From Flavobacteriales bacterium (GTDB lineage: Bacteria; Bacteroidota; Bacteroidia; Flavobacteriales_G; JALEGO01): DNA of 39,473 nt. Below, one piece after another: positions 29,987-38,371 of the stretch. The translations under genes and the position numbers were made by a program. The notes below the pieces were generated by a model. The model worked only from the letters and a program-made list of their open reading frames with translations. It ran no database searches and was not told the DNA's origin. The stretch covers positions 1 through 39,473 of the forward strand of contig JALEGO010000718.1 of NCBI GenBank assembly GCA_022763165.1. The letters are read 5' to 3'. How positions within the stretch are numbered: the stretch's first letter is position 1; the number at the start of each line of letters is the position of its first letter.

Positions 29987-30301
29987 ATTAAGTCCTCAAA
30001 ATAATTGAAGGCCGAAGGTATGAAAAAGACAGCACTATTGAAGACTACCTTCCTAAAGAAAACTTAAACTCATGTACTTCAGAATTTATCAGACTGACTA
30101 TGTGCTGCTTGTTACCTAAAATATGGGTCCTTTCTCGAATCCGGATTTTCAGAACGTGTCTTTTTTCTTAATATTTCACGAATTTCATAAACTTTATGAC
30201 AATCAGTCGATAAGAAAGCCTATTGCTTGTATAAAATTGTTTAACAGTTTAATTTTGGTACCATATTTGTCAATGAACTTACTAATGCTAAAATTAGAGT
30301 T

Positions 30302-31453
30302 ATGAAAACACTTGTACATTTTGTTTTGGTTTGTATGATAATGTCAGTGTTAGGGTGTGCCAACAGTCGTTTGGTCAATGGCGATTATGATACTGCGCTT
30401 AGAATAGCGGTTAAAAAGTTAAAAAGGAATCCAGATAAGATGAAATACATCAATATTCTGGAAGAAGCTTATGTCAACGCCAACACCCAGGATGAGAACA
30501 GAATTACCTTCTTGAAAAAGGAGGGTCGACCGGATGTTTGGGACGAAATCTTTGAGCGCTATTCAGCTTTAAAAAGAAGACAGGAGCTTGTGCAAGGCTT
30601 ACCTTTTACTCCCAAAGCCATCACATTTAAGGATTATGATAATGATGTCATCAATGCCAAAAAAAATGCAGCGGAATACTTCTATGCGCATGGAGAAAAG
30701 AAAATGAACGAAGGCGGAAGAGGTAATGCTCGCATAGCATATGATAATTTTCTGAAGGTAAAAAGCTACTATTCTGATTACAAGGACGTGGATCAGAAAA
30801 TTTCAAATGCCCGTTTTGAAGGAACCAGCAATGCTCTTTTCGTGATAAACAATGCCAGCGGGATAAAACTACCACCCAATTTTGAAGCAGAAATTAAAAG
30901 AATGACAGTAGAAGACTTAAGTTCAGAGTGGGTTAATTTTGATTTAAACGAGCAGGAAGGACTGAATTACCATTACAACATCAACCTTAAAATGCAAGTG
31001 CTAAATGTATCTCCAAATCTCCCAAAAGAAATCATTTACACAGATTCAAAGGAAATCAAAGATGGTTGGGAATATGTTTTGGATGACAAAGGAAATGTGA
31101 TGAAAGATTCACTAGGTAATGATATCAAGAAGCCAAAATTTAAGATTATCACCGCTAAGGTTACTGAAAGACAAATGAGAAAAACTGCGAGGATCTCTGG
31201 AATAATTGAATTTATAGATTTAGAAACAAATCAAGTTATGGAGTCTTCCCCGATAGCGGCTGATTCTTTTTTTGAGCACAGATGGGGTACGGCTCAGGGT
31301 GATCTAAGGGCTCTTTCAGACACATCTAGGAAATTGATTAAAATAAAACCTCTTCCTTTTCCTGCTGATCCTGATTTAATTATGGATGCCAGTATCACGC
31401 TTAGAAATATGACCAAAGACATTCTAAGAAGTAAAAGAAGATTGCTGTTTTGA
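30302..31453 (+). CDS. Lipoprotein of unknown function with N-terminal helical repeat region
   Basis: MKTLVHFVLVCMIMSVLGCANS lipobox; helical repeat-like NGDYDTALRIAVKKLKRNPDKMKYINILEEAY. Confidence 0.8.
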   Translation: MKTLVHFVLVCMIMSVLGCANSRLVNGDYDTALRIAVKKLKRNPDKMKYINILEEAYVNANTQDENRITFLKKEGRPDVWDEIFERYSALKRRQELVQGLPFTPKAITFKDYDNDVINAKKNAAEYFYAHGEKKMNEGGRGNARIAYDNFLKVKSYYSDYKDVDQKISNARFEGTSNALFVINNASGIKLPPNFEAEIKRMTVEDLSSEWVNFDLNEQEGLNYHYNINLKMQVLNVSPNLPKEIIYTDSKEIKDGWEYVLDDKGNVMKDSLGNDIKKPKFKIITAKVTERQMRKTARISGIIEFIDLETNQVMESSPIAADSFFEHRWGTAQGDLRALSDTSRKLIKIKPLPFPADPDLIMDASITLRNMTKDILRSKRRLLF

Positions 31454-31540
31454 GTATTTCGTTAGAATCATTAAGGACGCTTGGGCATCGTAACAGTTAA
31501 GTGACTCTTGATTTGTGGCAAAACTTCATAAATTTGAAAT

Positions 31541-32593
31541 GTGAAAGGTCAACAAATCGATTTTCTCAACATTTTTCTAATCGTACTATCCTTAATTGCG
31601 GCTTTAATTATACCGTTTAGGTTGTTTTTATTTTCATATGCTGTTTTAGGGCCGTTGCATTACTTAACTGAGATTAATTGGCTCAAAGAAAAAAACTATT
31701 TTATTCCAGGTAAGCACAAAGGACCGGTCCGTATCCTCATAGCGCTGTCCATTGGCATATGCATTGCACCGGTATTATATGGGTTCTTGATATCTGACTT
31801 GGGCCAAAGCACCATGGACCCTGACCTCAGCAACCATATTTTAAATGAGTTTGTTGTTCCTATTAGCAAAGTGGGAGACCTACTGATTCTGGCTGCTTTT
31901 ATCACTGCCATTTGCTTTTTGTTGTTCAAAGAACTTAAAGTTCGCCTGATATGCTCGGGTCTTGCTATATTCGTTTGTTTCCTAATGTCATACCTCCCGT
32001 TTTACAGGCTCGCCTTTGTGGTGCTGCTACCAACTTTTATTCATGTATATCTTTTCACGGCTGCCTTTATGCTATACGGTGCGATAAAATCCAGTAGTGC
32101 CCCTGGATATGCAAGTGTATTGCTTTTTATTTCAATACCCTTTATTTTAATGTTTATTGATGTTGACTATAAATCCATTGGACTCAATGAATATATTAAA
32201 GACAACATGGTAAAAAGTAATTTTCTCTATGTTTTAGATGAAACTTCAAAGTTCATTGGTATGAACAAAGGGAAAGACTTTTCAATCATTTCTGCTACTG
32301 GTATTAAATTGCAGGTCTTCTTAGCATTTGCCTACACCTATCATTATCTAAACTGGTTCTCTAAAACAGCTACAATCAAGTGGCATAAGATAGCGAAGAA
32401 GCGCATGATCATTTCTATTGTATTATGGCTTGTATTCATTAGCATCTATGCTTATGACTATCATATTGGCTTCATAATGGCCTTTGTCTTAAGTTTCATT
32501 CATGTATTATTTGAGTTCCCTTTAAACGCGAGATCCTTTGAATTCATAGGAAAATGGGTTTATGAAAAGGCATGGGCAAAACGGACAGTTTGA
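31541..32593 (+). CDS. Multi-pass membrane protein of unknown function with conserved-looking TM histidines
   Basis: 350 aa, about 9-10 hydrophobic segments; His in SYAVLGPLHYLTEINWL, LPTFIHVYLF, YTYHYLNWFSKT, LSFIHVLFEFPLNARS. Confidence 0.75.
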   Translation: MKGQQIDFLNIFLIVLSLIAALIIPFRLFLFSYAVLGPLHYLTEINWLKEKNYFIPGKHKGPVRILIALSIGICIAPVLYGFLISDLGQSTMDPDLSNHILNEFVVPISKVGDLLILAAFITAICFLLFKELKVRLICSGLAIFVCFLMSYLPFYRLAFVVLLPTFIHVYLFTAAFMLYGAIKSSSAPGYASVLLFISIPFILMFIDVDYKSIGLNEYIKDNMVKSNFLYVLDETSKFIGMNKGKDFSIISATGIKLQVFLAFAYTYHYLNWFSKTATIKWHKIAKKRMIISIVLWLVFISIYAYDYHIGFIMAFVLSFIHVLFEFPLNARSFEFIGKWVYEKAWAKRTV

Positions 32594-33618
32594 TGGTAAG
32601 CGCTAAACTATATGACAAACTCAACTTGCTCTCCAAACTGAGCTTAAGAAAGGCCATTAACAATCAATTGCTTATTGGAAGCTACTTTTATTCCAAGTTT
32701 AGGAAAAAGTCCTATCATGCAGGCTTGCCAAGAAGCGTAGCATTTGAGCCAACCACGGCTTGCAATTTAGGCTGCCCAGAATGCCCGAGCGGTTTGAAGC
32801 AATTTACCCGTCCGACCGGAAACCTCAAAGAGTCCTTTTTCAAAGAGTCCATTGAATCATTGGAAAAGCACTTGATATATCTGACGTTCTATTTTCAGGG
32901 AGAACCTTTCATCAATCCAAAATTTCTGGATATGGTTCAAATAGCCTCAAGAAAAAAAATATATACTTCCACATCAACAAATGCACATTTTCTGGATTAT
33001 GAAAATGCATTGAAAACTGTTGAGTCGGGATTGGATCGCTTAATCATTTCAATCGATGGAACCGATCAAAAAACTTATGAATCTTACAGAAAAAACGGCA
33101 AGCTAGAAAAGGTAATTCAGGGTATTGAAAATATCACAAAGGCTAAGGCTGAGTTGAAATCAAGAAAACCTTATGTGTTACTTCAGTTTCTCGTAGTTCG
33201 TCCGAATGAGCATCAAATACCAGAGGTTAAAAAATTGGCCAAAAAATACAAAGTTGATCTTGCTCTGAAAACAGCGCAGGTCTATGATTATGAAAATGGG
33301 AACCCTTTGATTCCTGTTCAAGAACGTTATTCAAGATATCGAAAAAACAAAGACGGAAAATACGAGATTAAGAATAATCTCGAAAGTCACTGTTGGCGTA
33401 TGTGGAACTCGTGCGTAATTACGTGGGATGGTAGAATTGTACCTTGTTGTTTTGATAAAGATGCTCAACACCAACTAGGTGATCTAAAACAGTCTTCCTT
33501 CAAAAGCATATGGAAAAGCGACACATATAATCACCTAAGAAACAGCATTCTAAAAGGACGTAGTGAGATTGATATTTGCAAAAATTGCTCTGAAGGAACA
33601 AAGGTTTGGGAAAACTGA
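32572..33618 (+). CDS. Radical SAM/SPASM domain protein; likely start ATG 32593
   Basis: FEPTTACNLGCPECPSG (CxxxCxxC); C-terminal SPASM cysteines CVITWDGRIVPCCFDKDAQHQLGDL...DICKNCSEG. Confidence 0.92.
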   Translation: MGKTDSLMVSAKLYDKLNLLSKLSLRKAINNQLLIGSYFYSKFRKKSYHAGLPRSVAFEPTTACNLGCPECPSGLKQFTRPTGNLKESFFKESIESLEKHLIYLTFYFQGEPFINPKFLDMVQIASRKKIYTSTSTNAHFLDYENALKTVESGLDRLIISIDGTDQKTYESYRKNGKLEKVIQGIENITKAKAELKSRKPYVLLQFLVVRPNEHQIPEVKKLAKKYKVDLALKTAQVYDYENGNPLIPVQERYSRYRKNKDGKYEIKNNLESHCWRMWNSCVITWDGRIVPCCFDKDAQHQLGDLKQSSFKSIWKSDTYNHLRNSILKGRSEIDICKNCSEGTKVWEN

Positions 33619-33630
33619 CCTAAATCAGAA

Positions 33631-34242
33631 TTAAACAGTCATAATATCTTTTTCTTTTGCCGCTACTAGAGTATCTACCTGAGCAATAAAAGAATCTGTT
33701 TGTTTCTGAATGCTATCTTCAGCGTCTTTAGCCATATCTTCTCCGAGACCATCTTTAAGAAGTTTCTTGATCGCATCATTGGCGTCTCGTCTGGCATTTC
33801 TTATACTCACTTTTGCATTCTCACCTTCAGCTTTGGCTTGTTTCACTAAGTCTTTTCTCCGTTCCTCGGTGAGTGCTGGAACATTGATAAGAATTGATTC
33901 ACCATTATTTTGTGGTGCTAAACCTAAGTTTGCGTTGATAATGCCTCTTTCAATTTCTTCGATCAATGATTTTTCCCATGGTTGAATGGTTAATGTTCTT
34001 GCATCTAATGTATTGACATTCGCAGCCTGAGTAAGCGGCACCGTACTTCCATAATAGTCAATTTTCACGCTATCCAACATACTAGGTGTTGCTTTTCCCG
34101 CACGTATTTTAACCAGACCTGCTTCGAGGTGCTGAATGGAATTCGACATTGCTTCTTTGGCTACATCGATTGCAAGATCAACTTCTTCGTTCATGAAAAC
34201 AGAATTTTTGCCACTAATATAAGCATATTCCCAAGAATTCAT
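33631..34242 (-). CDS. frr: Ribosome recycling factor; likely start ATG 34194
   Basis: MSNSIQHLEAGLVKIRAGKATPSMLDSVKIDYYGSTVPLTQAANVNTLDARTLTIQPWEKSLIEEIERGI...PALTEERRKDLVKQAK. Confidence 0.95.
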   Translation of the reverse strand: MNSWEYAYISGKNSVFMNEEVDLAIDVAKEAMSNSIQHLEAGLVKIRAGKATPSMLDSVKIDYYGSTVPLTQAANVNTLDARTLTIQPWEKSLIEEIERGIINANLGLAPQNNGESILINVPALTEERRKDLVKQAKAEGENAKVSIRNARRDANDAIKKLLKDGLGEDMAKDAEDSIQKQTDSFIAQVDTLVAAKEKDIMTV

Positions 34243-34332
34243 GAATTGGATAAAAACTTATTACTGTTTCAAAAAAGCTATGAAATCTTGACAGCTCATT
34301 GAAATTTCGCAATCAAACTTTGGCAAATAAAA

Positions 34333-34356
34333 AAGCCCCTGAATGATCAGAGGCTT
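34333..34356 (-). terminator. Intrinsic terminator after the 34379-34708 gene
   Basis: Reverse strand AAGCCTCTGATCATTCAGGGGCTTTTTTATTT: stem plus T-tract. Confidence 0.75.
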
Positions 34357-34378
34357 CTTTTAAAATATTTTGTTAAGA

Positions 34379-34708
34379 TTAGCTTTCAACATAAGTCACT
34401 GACTCAACCTTGTCTCCGCTCCAGCAAACTTCGCAGTTGCTATCTAAAATTCCGTGCTTTACATTCATCATGTAACACTTCTTTCCACTCTTATCAGCAA
34501 CGCTGCTAACAGTTGGTTCTTTGATTTCATATAGATCTAAATCTGTTTCCATATCAGGATTAGCACCATACTTAGAAATAGCATCCATCATGCTATTAGT
34601 TTTGCTAATCTCATCCATGAAAGCTTTCATATTAGGATCTACTTCTACTGAACCTCCACAAGCAACTAGAAATAATGCAGGAAGAATGAATTTACTCAAT
34701 TTTTTCAT
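34379..34708 (-). CDS. Small lipoprotein of unknown function
   Basis: MKKLSKFILPALFLVACGGSVEVDPN lipobox; contains CYMMNVKHGILDSNCEVCWSGDKVESV. Confidence 0.8.
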   Translation of the reverse strand: MKKLSKFILPALFLVACGGSVEVDPNMKAFMDEISKTNSMMDAISKYGANPDMETDLDLYEIKEPTVSSVADKSGKKCYMMNVKHGILDSNCEVCWSGDKVESVTYVES

Positions 34709-34710
34709 AC

Positions 34711-34738
34711 CAAAATTACGTTAATAAGTGAGTTACAA
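34711..34738 (-). promoter_or_regulatory. Candidate promoter of the small lipoprotein gene
   Basis: Reverse strand TTG-N17-TAATTTTG, with ATG only 2 nt after the box. Confidence 0.45.
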
Positions 34739-34834
34739 AAGTAAATTTATTATGCTAATTTTCAAGAGGTTATTACTTAATTTGGATCTTATGGAAAGAT
34801 CATGATTTTATGTGGGTAATTTCTAAAAAAGAGA

Positions 34835-34853
34835 AAATGATAAAATATCATTT
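34835..34853 (-). terminator. Weak terminator-like hairpin after pyrH
   Basis: Reverse strand AAATGATATTTTATCATTTTCTCTTTTTT directly after the pyrH stop; AT-only stem. Confidence 0.35.
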
Positions 34854-34855
34854 GG

Positions 34856-35566
34856 TTATTGAACATCGACTAGTGTTCCAACTTCCTCTCCTTCTAAAAC
34901 ATTTCTCAAATTCCCAGGTTTATTCATATCAAAAACTATGATTGGCAATCGGTTTTCTTGACATAGGGTAAAAGCCGTCATGTCCATTACGCTCAGGCCT
35001 TTTGAATAAACTTCTTCGAATGAAACTCTATTGTATTTAGTAGCGGATGTATCTTTTTCAGGATCGGCAGTGTAAATACCATCTACTCTAGTCCCTTTGA
35101 GGATTACTTCTGCCTCAATCTCAATTGCTCTTAGGGAAGCTGCCGTGTCAGTGGTGAAGTATGGGTTACCGGTACCTGCTCCAAAGATTACGACTCTATT
35201 TTTTTCTAGGTGTCGTACAGCTCTTCTTCGTATAAAGGGTTCAGCAATTTGCTCCATTTTAATGGCTGTGAGCAGTCTGGTTTGAACTCCTATATTTTCA
35301 AGGGCTGATTGAATTGCCATACTATTAATTACAGTCGCTAACATACCCATGTAATCACCTTGAACTCTTTCAATACCCCCTTCTTCTCCTTGAATACCTC
35401 TAAATATATTTCCACCTCCTATGACCACGGCCATCTGGATTCCTTCATCTGTTGCAGATTTAATCTCCTCAGCGTACTGAATTAGTCTTTTATGATCAAT
35501 ACCAAATCCTTTATCCCCGATTAGTGCCTCTCCACTAAGTTTTAGTAGTACTCTTTTATACTTCAT
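34856..35566 (-). CDS. pyrH: UMP kinase
   Basis: [77 protein letters not shown]. Confidence 0.96.
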   Translation of the reverse strand: MKYKRVLLKLSGEALIGDKGFGIDHKRLIQYAEEIKSATDEGIQMAVVIGGGNIFRGIQGEEGGIERVQGDYMGMLATVINSMAIQSALENIGVQTRLLTAIKMEQIAEPFIRRRAVRHLEKNRVVIFGAGTGNPYFTTDTAASLRAIEIEAEVILKGTRVDGIYTADPEKDTSATKYNRVSFEEVYSKGLSVMDMTAFTLCQENRLPIIVFDMNKPGNLRNVLEGEEVGTLVDVQ

Positions 35567-35587
35567 GCCAAAAAAATAGTCAAAAAA

Positions 35588-35612
35588 AAAGGGAAGTAAA
35601 AAACTTCCCTTT
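35588..35612 (-). terminator. Terminator after tsf
   Basis: Reverse strand AAAGGGAAGTTTTTTACTTCCCTTTTTTTTTG: perfect stem plus T-tract, 8 nt past the tsf stop. Confidence 0.8.
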
Positions 35613-35620
35613 ACAATGGC

Positions 35621-36451
35621 TTAAGCCAATGAATTTCTTTTAAAAGTCGTAATTTGAAGATCTTGATTCGAAGACTTTAAATATTGAGCTACGCTCATTT
35701 TGTTGTCTTTTATGAATGACTGATTCAACAATGTACTTTCTTTGTAGAATTTTTTAAGCTTTCCTTGAGCAATTCTTTCAAGCATGTCTTCTGGTTTACC
35801 TTCAGCTCTTGCTTGTTCCTTGCCTATTTCAAGCTCTTTTTGAATAATGTCATCAGGTACATCTGACTCATCTAAAGCTACAGGCGCCATTGCCGCAATT
35901 TGCATAGCAATATCTTTACCTACGTCTACAGTAGCATCATCTCCCTTGTTTAATCCAACCAAAGAAGCTGTTTGATTCCCTGGGTGGTTATATGCAACAA
36001 CTGTCTCTGCATTAATAAGACCGTAGTAGGAGATATCAATTTTTTCACCAATTTTACCTACTTGCTCCGTAATTTTGTCTTGTACTGAAGTACCATTATC
36101 ATAGGACAAGGACTTTAGCTCGTCAACCGTGTTTGGTTGATTCTCTAATGCTATCTCCGCTATTTTGTTTGCGAAGTCTCCAAAGTCAGCATTCTTTGCT
36201 ACGAAATCCGTTTCACAGTTCAACGTTACAATAATTCCAGAGTTTCCTGAATTATTAGACTTAGCAATCACTAAACCTTCATTTGCGTCTCTGTCACCTC
36301 TTTTTGCAGCAACTTTCTGTCCTTTTTTTCGAAGAATATCTATTGCTTTATCAAAATCTCCTTCTGCTTCAACGAGGGCCTTTTTACAGTCCATCATTCC
36401 TCCTCCAGTAATATCACGGAGTTTTTTTACATCACTAGCCGAAATACTCAT
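35621..36451 (-). CDS. tsf: Translation elongation factor Ts
   Basis: ISASDVKKLRDITGGGMMDCKKALVEAEGDFDKAIDILRKKGQKVAAKRGDRDANEG; NCETDFVAKN. Confidence 0.97.
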   Translation of the reverse strand: MSISASDVKKLRDITGGGMMDCKKALVEAEGDFDKAIDILRKKGQKVAAKRGDRDANEGLVIAKSNNSGNSGIIVTLNCETDFVAKNADFGDFANKIAEIALENQPNTVDELKSLSYDNGTSVQDKITEQVGKIGEKIDISYYGLINAETVVAYNHPGNQTASLVGLNKGDDATVDVGKDIAMQIAAMAPVALDESDVPDDIIQKELEIGKEQARAEGKPEDMLERIAQGKLKKFYKESTLLNQSFIKDNKMSVAQYLKSSNQDLQITTFKRNSLA

Positions 36452-36481
36452 GATTCAATTCTATTAAAATGTTGTTTAAAA

Positions 36482-37306
36482 TTAAGCCTTAACCGCTTCT
36501 GACTCTTTGGTATCAGTGGTTTCTTTTTTTGGCTCTTCTTTAGTTTCCTTTTTTGCCTCTACTTTCTCTTCCGTCTTCTCTGATTTCTTTTTGTCAGACG
36601 TCATTTTGTCTTTATCAGACTTTCTTTCTGAAAGACCTTCGGCAATCGCCTTAGTCATCACATCGATAATTGCTTCGATTGATTTGGATGCATCATCATT
36701 TGCAGGGATTACGAAGTCCACTTTTGATGGATCACTATTGGTATCAACCATTGCAAATGTCGGAATGTTTAACTTCTTCGCTTCTGCAATTGCGATATGT
36801 TCTTTTTTGATATCCACAATAAACAAAGCTGCTGGCAATCTAGTAAGATCAGAAATAGAGCCTAAGTTCTTTTCAAGTTTAGCTCTTTGACGAGAAACTT
36901 GAAGTCTTTCTCTCTTTGACATTGTACTTAATGTACCGTCTGCTTCCATCTTATCGATTTGAGACATCTTTCTAATCGCCTTTCTAATGGTTGCAAAATT
37001 TGTCAACATTCCTCCTGGCCACCTTTCAGTAACATAAGGCATGTTCACATTCTTTACTTTTTCCGCCACAATGTCTTTCGCTTGTTTCTTTGTGGCTACA
37101 AAAAGAATTTTTTTACCTGACTTCGCAATTTGCTTTAAAGCAGCAGCAGATTCTTCAATTTTAGCTACTGTCTTGTTTAAGTCAATAATGTGGATACCAT
37201 TTTTCTCCATAAATATGTAAGGAGCCATATTTGGGTTCCACTTTCTCTTCAGGTGACCAAAATGCACACCTGCTTCTAATAAATCTTTGGTATTTACCTT
37301 TCCCAT
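36482..37306 (-). CDS. rpsB: 30S ribosomal protein S2 with charged C-terminal extension
   Basis: [55 protein letters not shown]; tail [46 protein letters not shown]. Confidence 0.97.
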   Translation of the reverse strand: MGKVNTKDLLEAGVHFGHLKRKWNPNMAPYIFMEKNGIHIIDLNKTVAKIEESAAALKQIAKSGKKILFVATKKQAKDIVAEKVKNVNMPYVTERWPGGMLTNFATIRKAIRKMSQIDKMEADGTLSTMSKRERLQVSRQRAKLEKNLGSISDLTRLPAALFIVDIKKEHIAIAEAKKLNIPTFAMVDTNSDPSKVDFVIPANDDASKSIEAIIDVMTKAIAEGLSERKSDKDKMTSDKKKSEKTEEKVEAKKETKEEPKKETTDTKESEAVKA

Positions 37307-37408
37307 TTGATTAAAGTTTACTTTCCTCGTTTGAAATCAACCGTGCGGTAGTGCTAAGCAATCCTCACAGTTTAGATACTAAACTTCGGTATATTAAAAA
37401 ATAAAATA
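37307..37408 (-). promoter_or_regulatory. Candidate structured mRNA leader between rpsI and rpsB
   Basis: Two consecutive hairpins on the RNA strand: AGTTTAG-TAT-CTAAACT (37369-37385) and GTGaGG-AT-TGC-TTA-GCA-CTA-CCgCAC. Confidence 0.45.
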
Positions 37409-37795
37409 TTAACGCTTGCTGAACTGGAATTTCTTACGAGCCTTTTTCTGGCCTGGCTTTTTACGCTCAACCATTCTTGGGTCTCTTGTAAGAAGTCCTT
37501 CTGCTTTCAATGCCGGCTTGTTCTCCTCATCTAATTGAACAAGTGCTCGAGAAATAGCTAATCTCAACGCTTCAGCTTGACCAGTAATTCCTCCACCATT
37601 CAAGTTTGCCTTGATATCAAACTTTCCAACTTGATCAGTTAAAGCAAAAGGCTGATTGATTCTGTATCTAAGTGGATCTGTAGGAAAATACTCTGTGTAA
37701 TCTTTGTTGTTTACAACAATTTTACCTTTACCCTTAGATAGGTAAACTCTAGCAATAGACTTCTTTCTTCTTCCTATTGTATTTACAACTTCCAT
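37409..37795 (-). CDS. rpsI: 30S ribosomal protein S9
   Basis: NTIGRRKKSIARVYLSKGKGKIVVN...LLTRDPRMVERKKPGQKKARKKFQFSKR. Confidence 0.97.
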   Translation of the reverse strand: MEVVNTIGRRKKSIARVYLSKGKGKIVVNNKDYTEYFPTDPLRYRINQPFALTDQVGKFDIKANLNGGGITGQAEALRLAISRALVQLDEENKPALKAEGLLTRDPRMVERKKPGQKKARKKFQFSKR

Positions 37796-37808
37796 GAGTT
37801 ATATGAAA

Positions 37809-38255
37809 TTAATTAAGTTCAAGTTTTGTTGGCTTCTGAGCTTCGTGTGGATGCTCAGTACCTTCATATACAAATAAGTTTCTATAAACTTCTCTTCCAA
37901 GTCTATTCTTTGGTAGCATCCCTTTGATGGCTCTTTCAACAATAGATTTAGGATTTTTCTCAAGAATCTCGGCAGGTGTTGTGATCTTTTGTCCTCCTGG
38001 ATATCCAGAATGACTCACATACTTCTTTTGAGTAAGCTTTTCACCGCTCAATTTGATTTTTTCAGCATTAATGATAATCACATTATCTCCGCAATCAGCA
38101 TGAGGAGTAAAGCTAGGCTTGTACTTTCCTCTTAAATGCTTCGCCACTTCTGATGACAATCTCCCTAGAGTTTTTCCTTCAGCGTCAACCAAGAGCCACT
38201 TTTTGTCAGCATTTTGCTTGTTAACTGAAACCGTTTTATAACTTAATGTATCCAC
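37809..38255 (-). CDS. rplM: 50S ribosomal protein L13
   Basis: [48 protein letters not shown]...[13 protein letters not shown]. Confidence 0.97.
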   Translation of the reverse strand: MDTLSYKTVSVNKQNADKKWLLVDAEGKTLGRLSSEVAKHLRGKYKPSFTPHADCGDNVIIINAEKIKLSGEKLTQKKYVSHSGYPGGQKITTPAEILEKNPKSIVERAIKGMLPKNRLGREVYRNLFVYEGTEHPHEAQKPTKLELN

Positions 38256-38288
38256 TATTCTTTATTATTAATGCAAAATTTGGGGGTG

Positions 38289-38318
38289 CAAAGTTAGGAT
38301 TTATTTTTGAGAAGTCAA
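38289..38318 (-). promoter_or_regulatory. Promoter of the rplM-rpsI-rpsB-tsf operon
   Basis: Reverse strand TTGACTTCTCAAAAATAAATCCTAACTTTGCACCCC: TTG, about 19 nt spacer, TAACTTTG. Confidence 0.7.
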
Positions 38319-38329
38319 GTGAAATAATG

Positions 38330-38366
38330 CTTTTTCAACAATTCTCTGTGAAATATTGTTGAAAAG
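38330..38366 (-). terminator. Hairpin between the 38372 gene and the rplM promoter, probable terminator
   Basis: Reverse strand CTTTTCAACAAT-ATTTCACAGAGA-ATTGTTGAAAAAG, 12-bp stem, no strong T-tract after it. Confidence 0.5.
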
Positions 38367-38371
38367 TGGTC

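Noticed and set aside
30001-30062. Mini-ORF MKKTALLKTTFLKKT and the GAAGGTA...TACCTTC inverted repeat in the 29987-30301 divergent gap
   Set aside because: Only 15 codons; 7-bp stem with a 25-nt loop; no conservation evidence available, so chance is likely.
30138-30147. Palindrome AATCCGGATT upstream of the lipoprotein gene
   Set aside because: A single 10-bp palindrome without a second copy in the window is weak evidence for an operator.
36165-36890. Serine/phenylalanine-rich plus-strand ORFs over tsf and rpsB
   Set aside because: Typical antisense artefacts of Lys/Glu-rich coding sequence.
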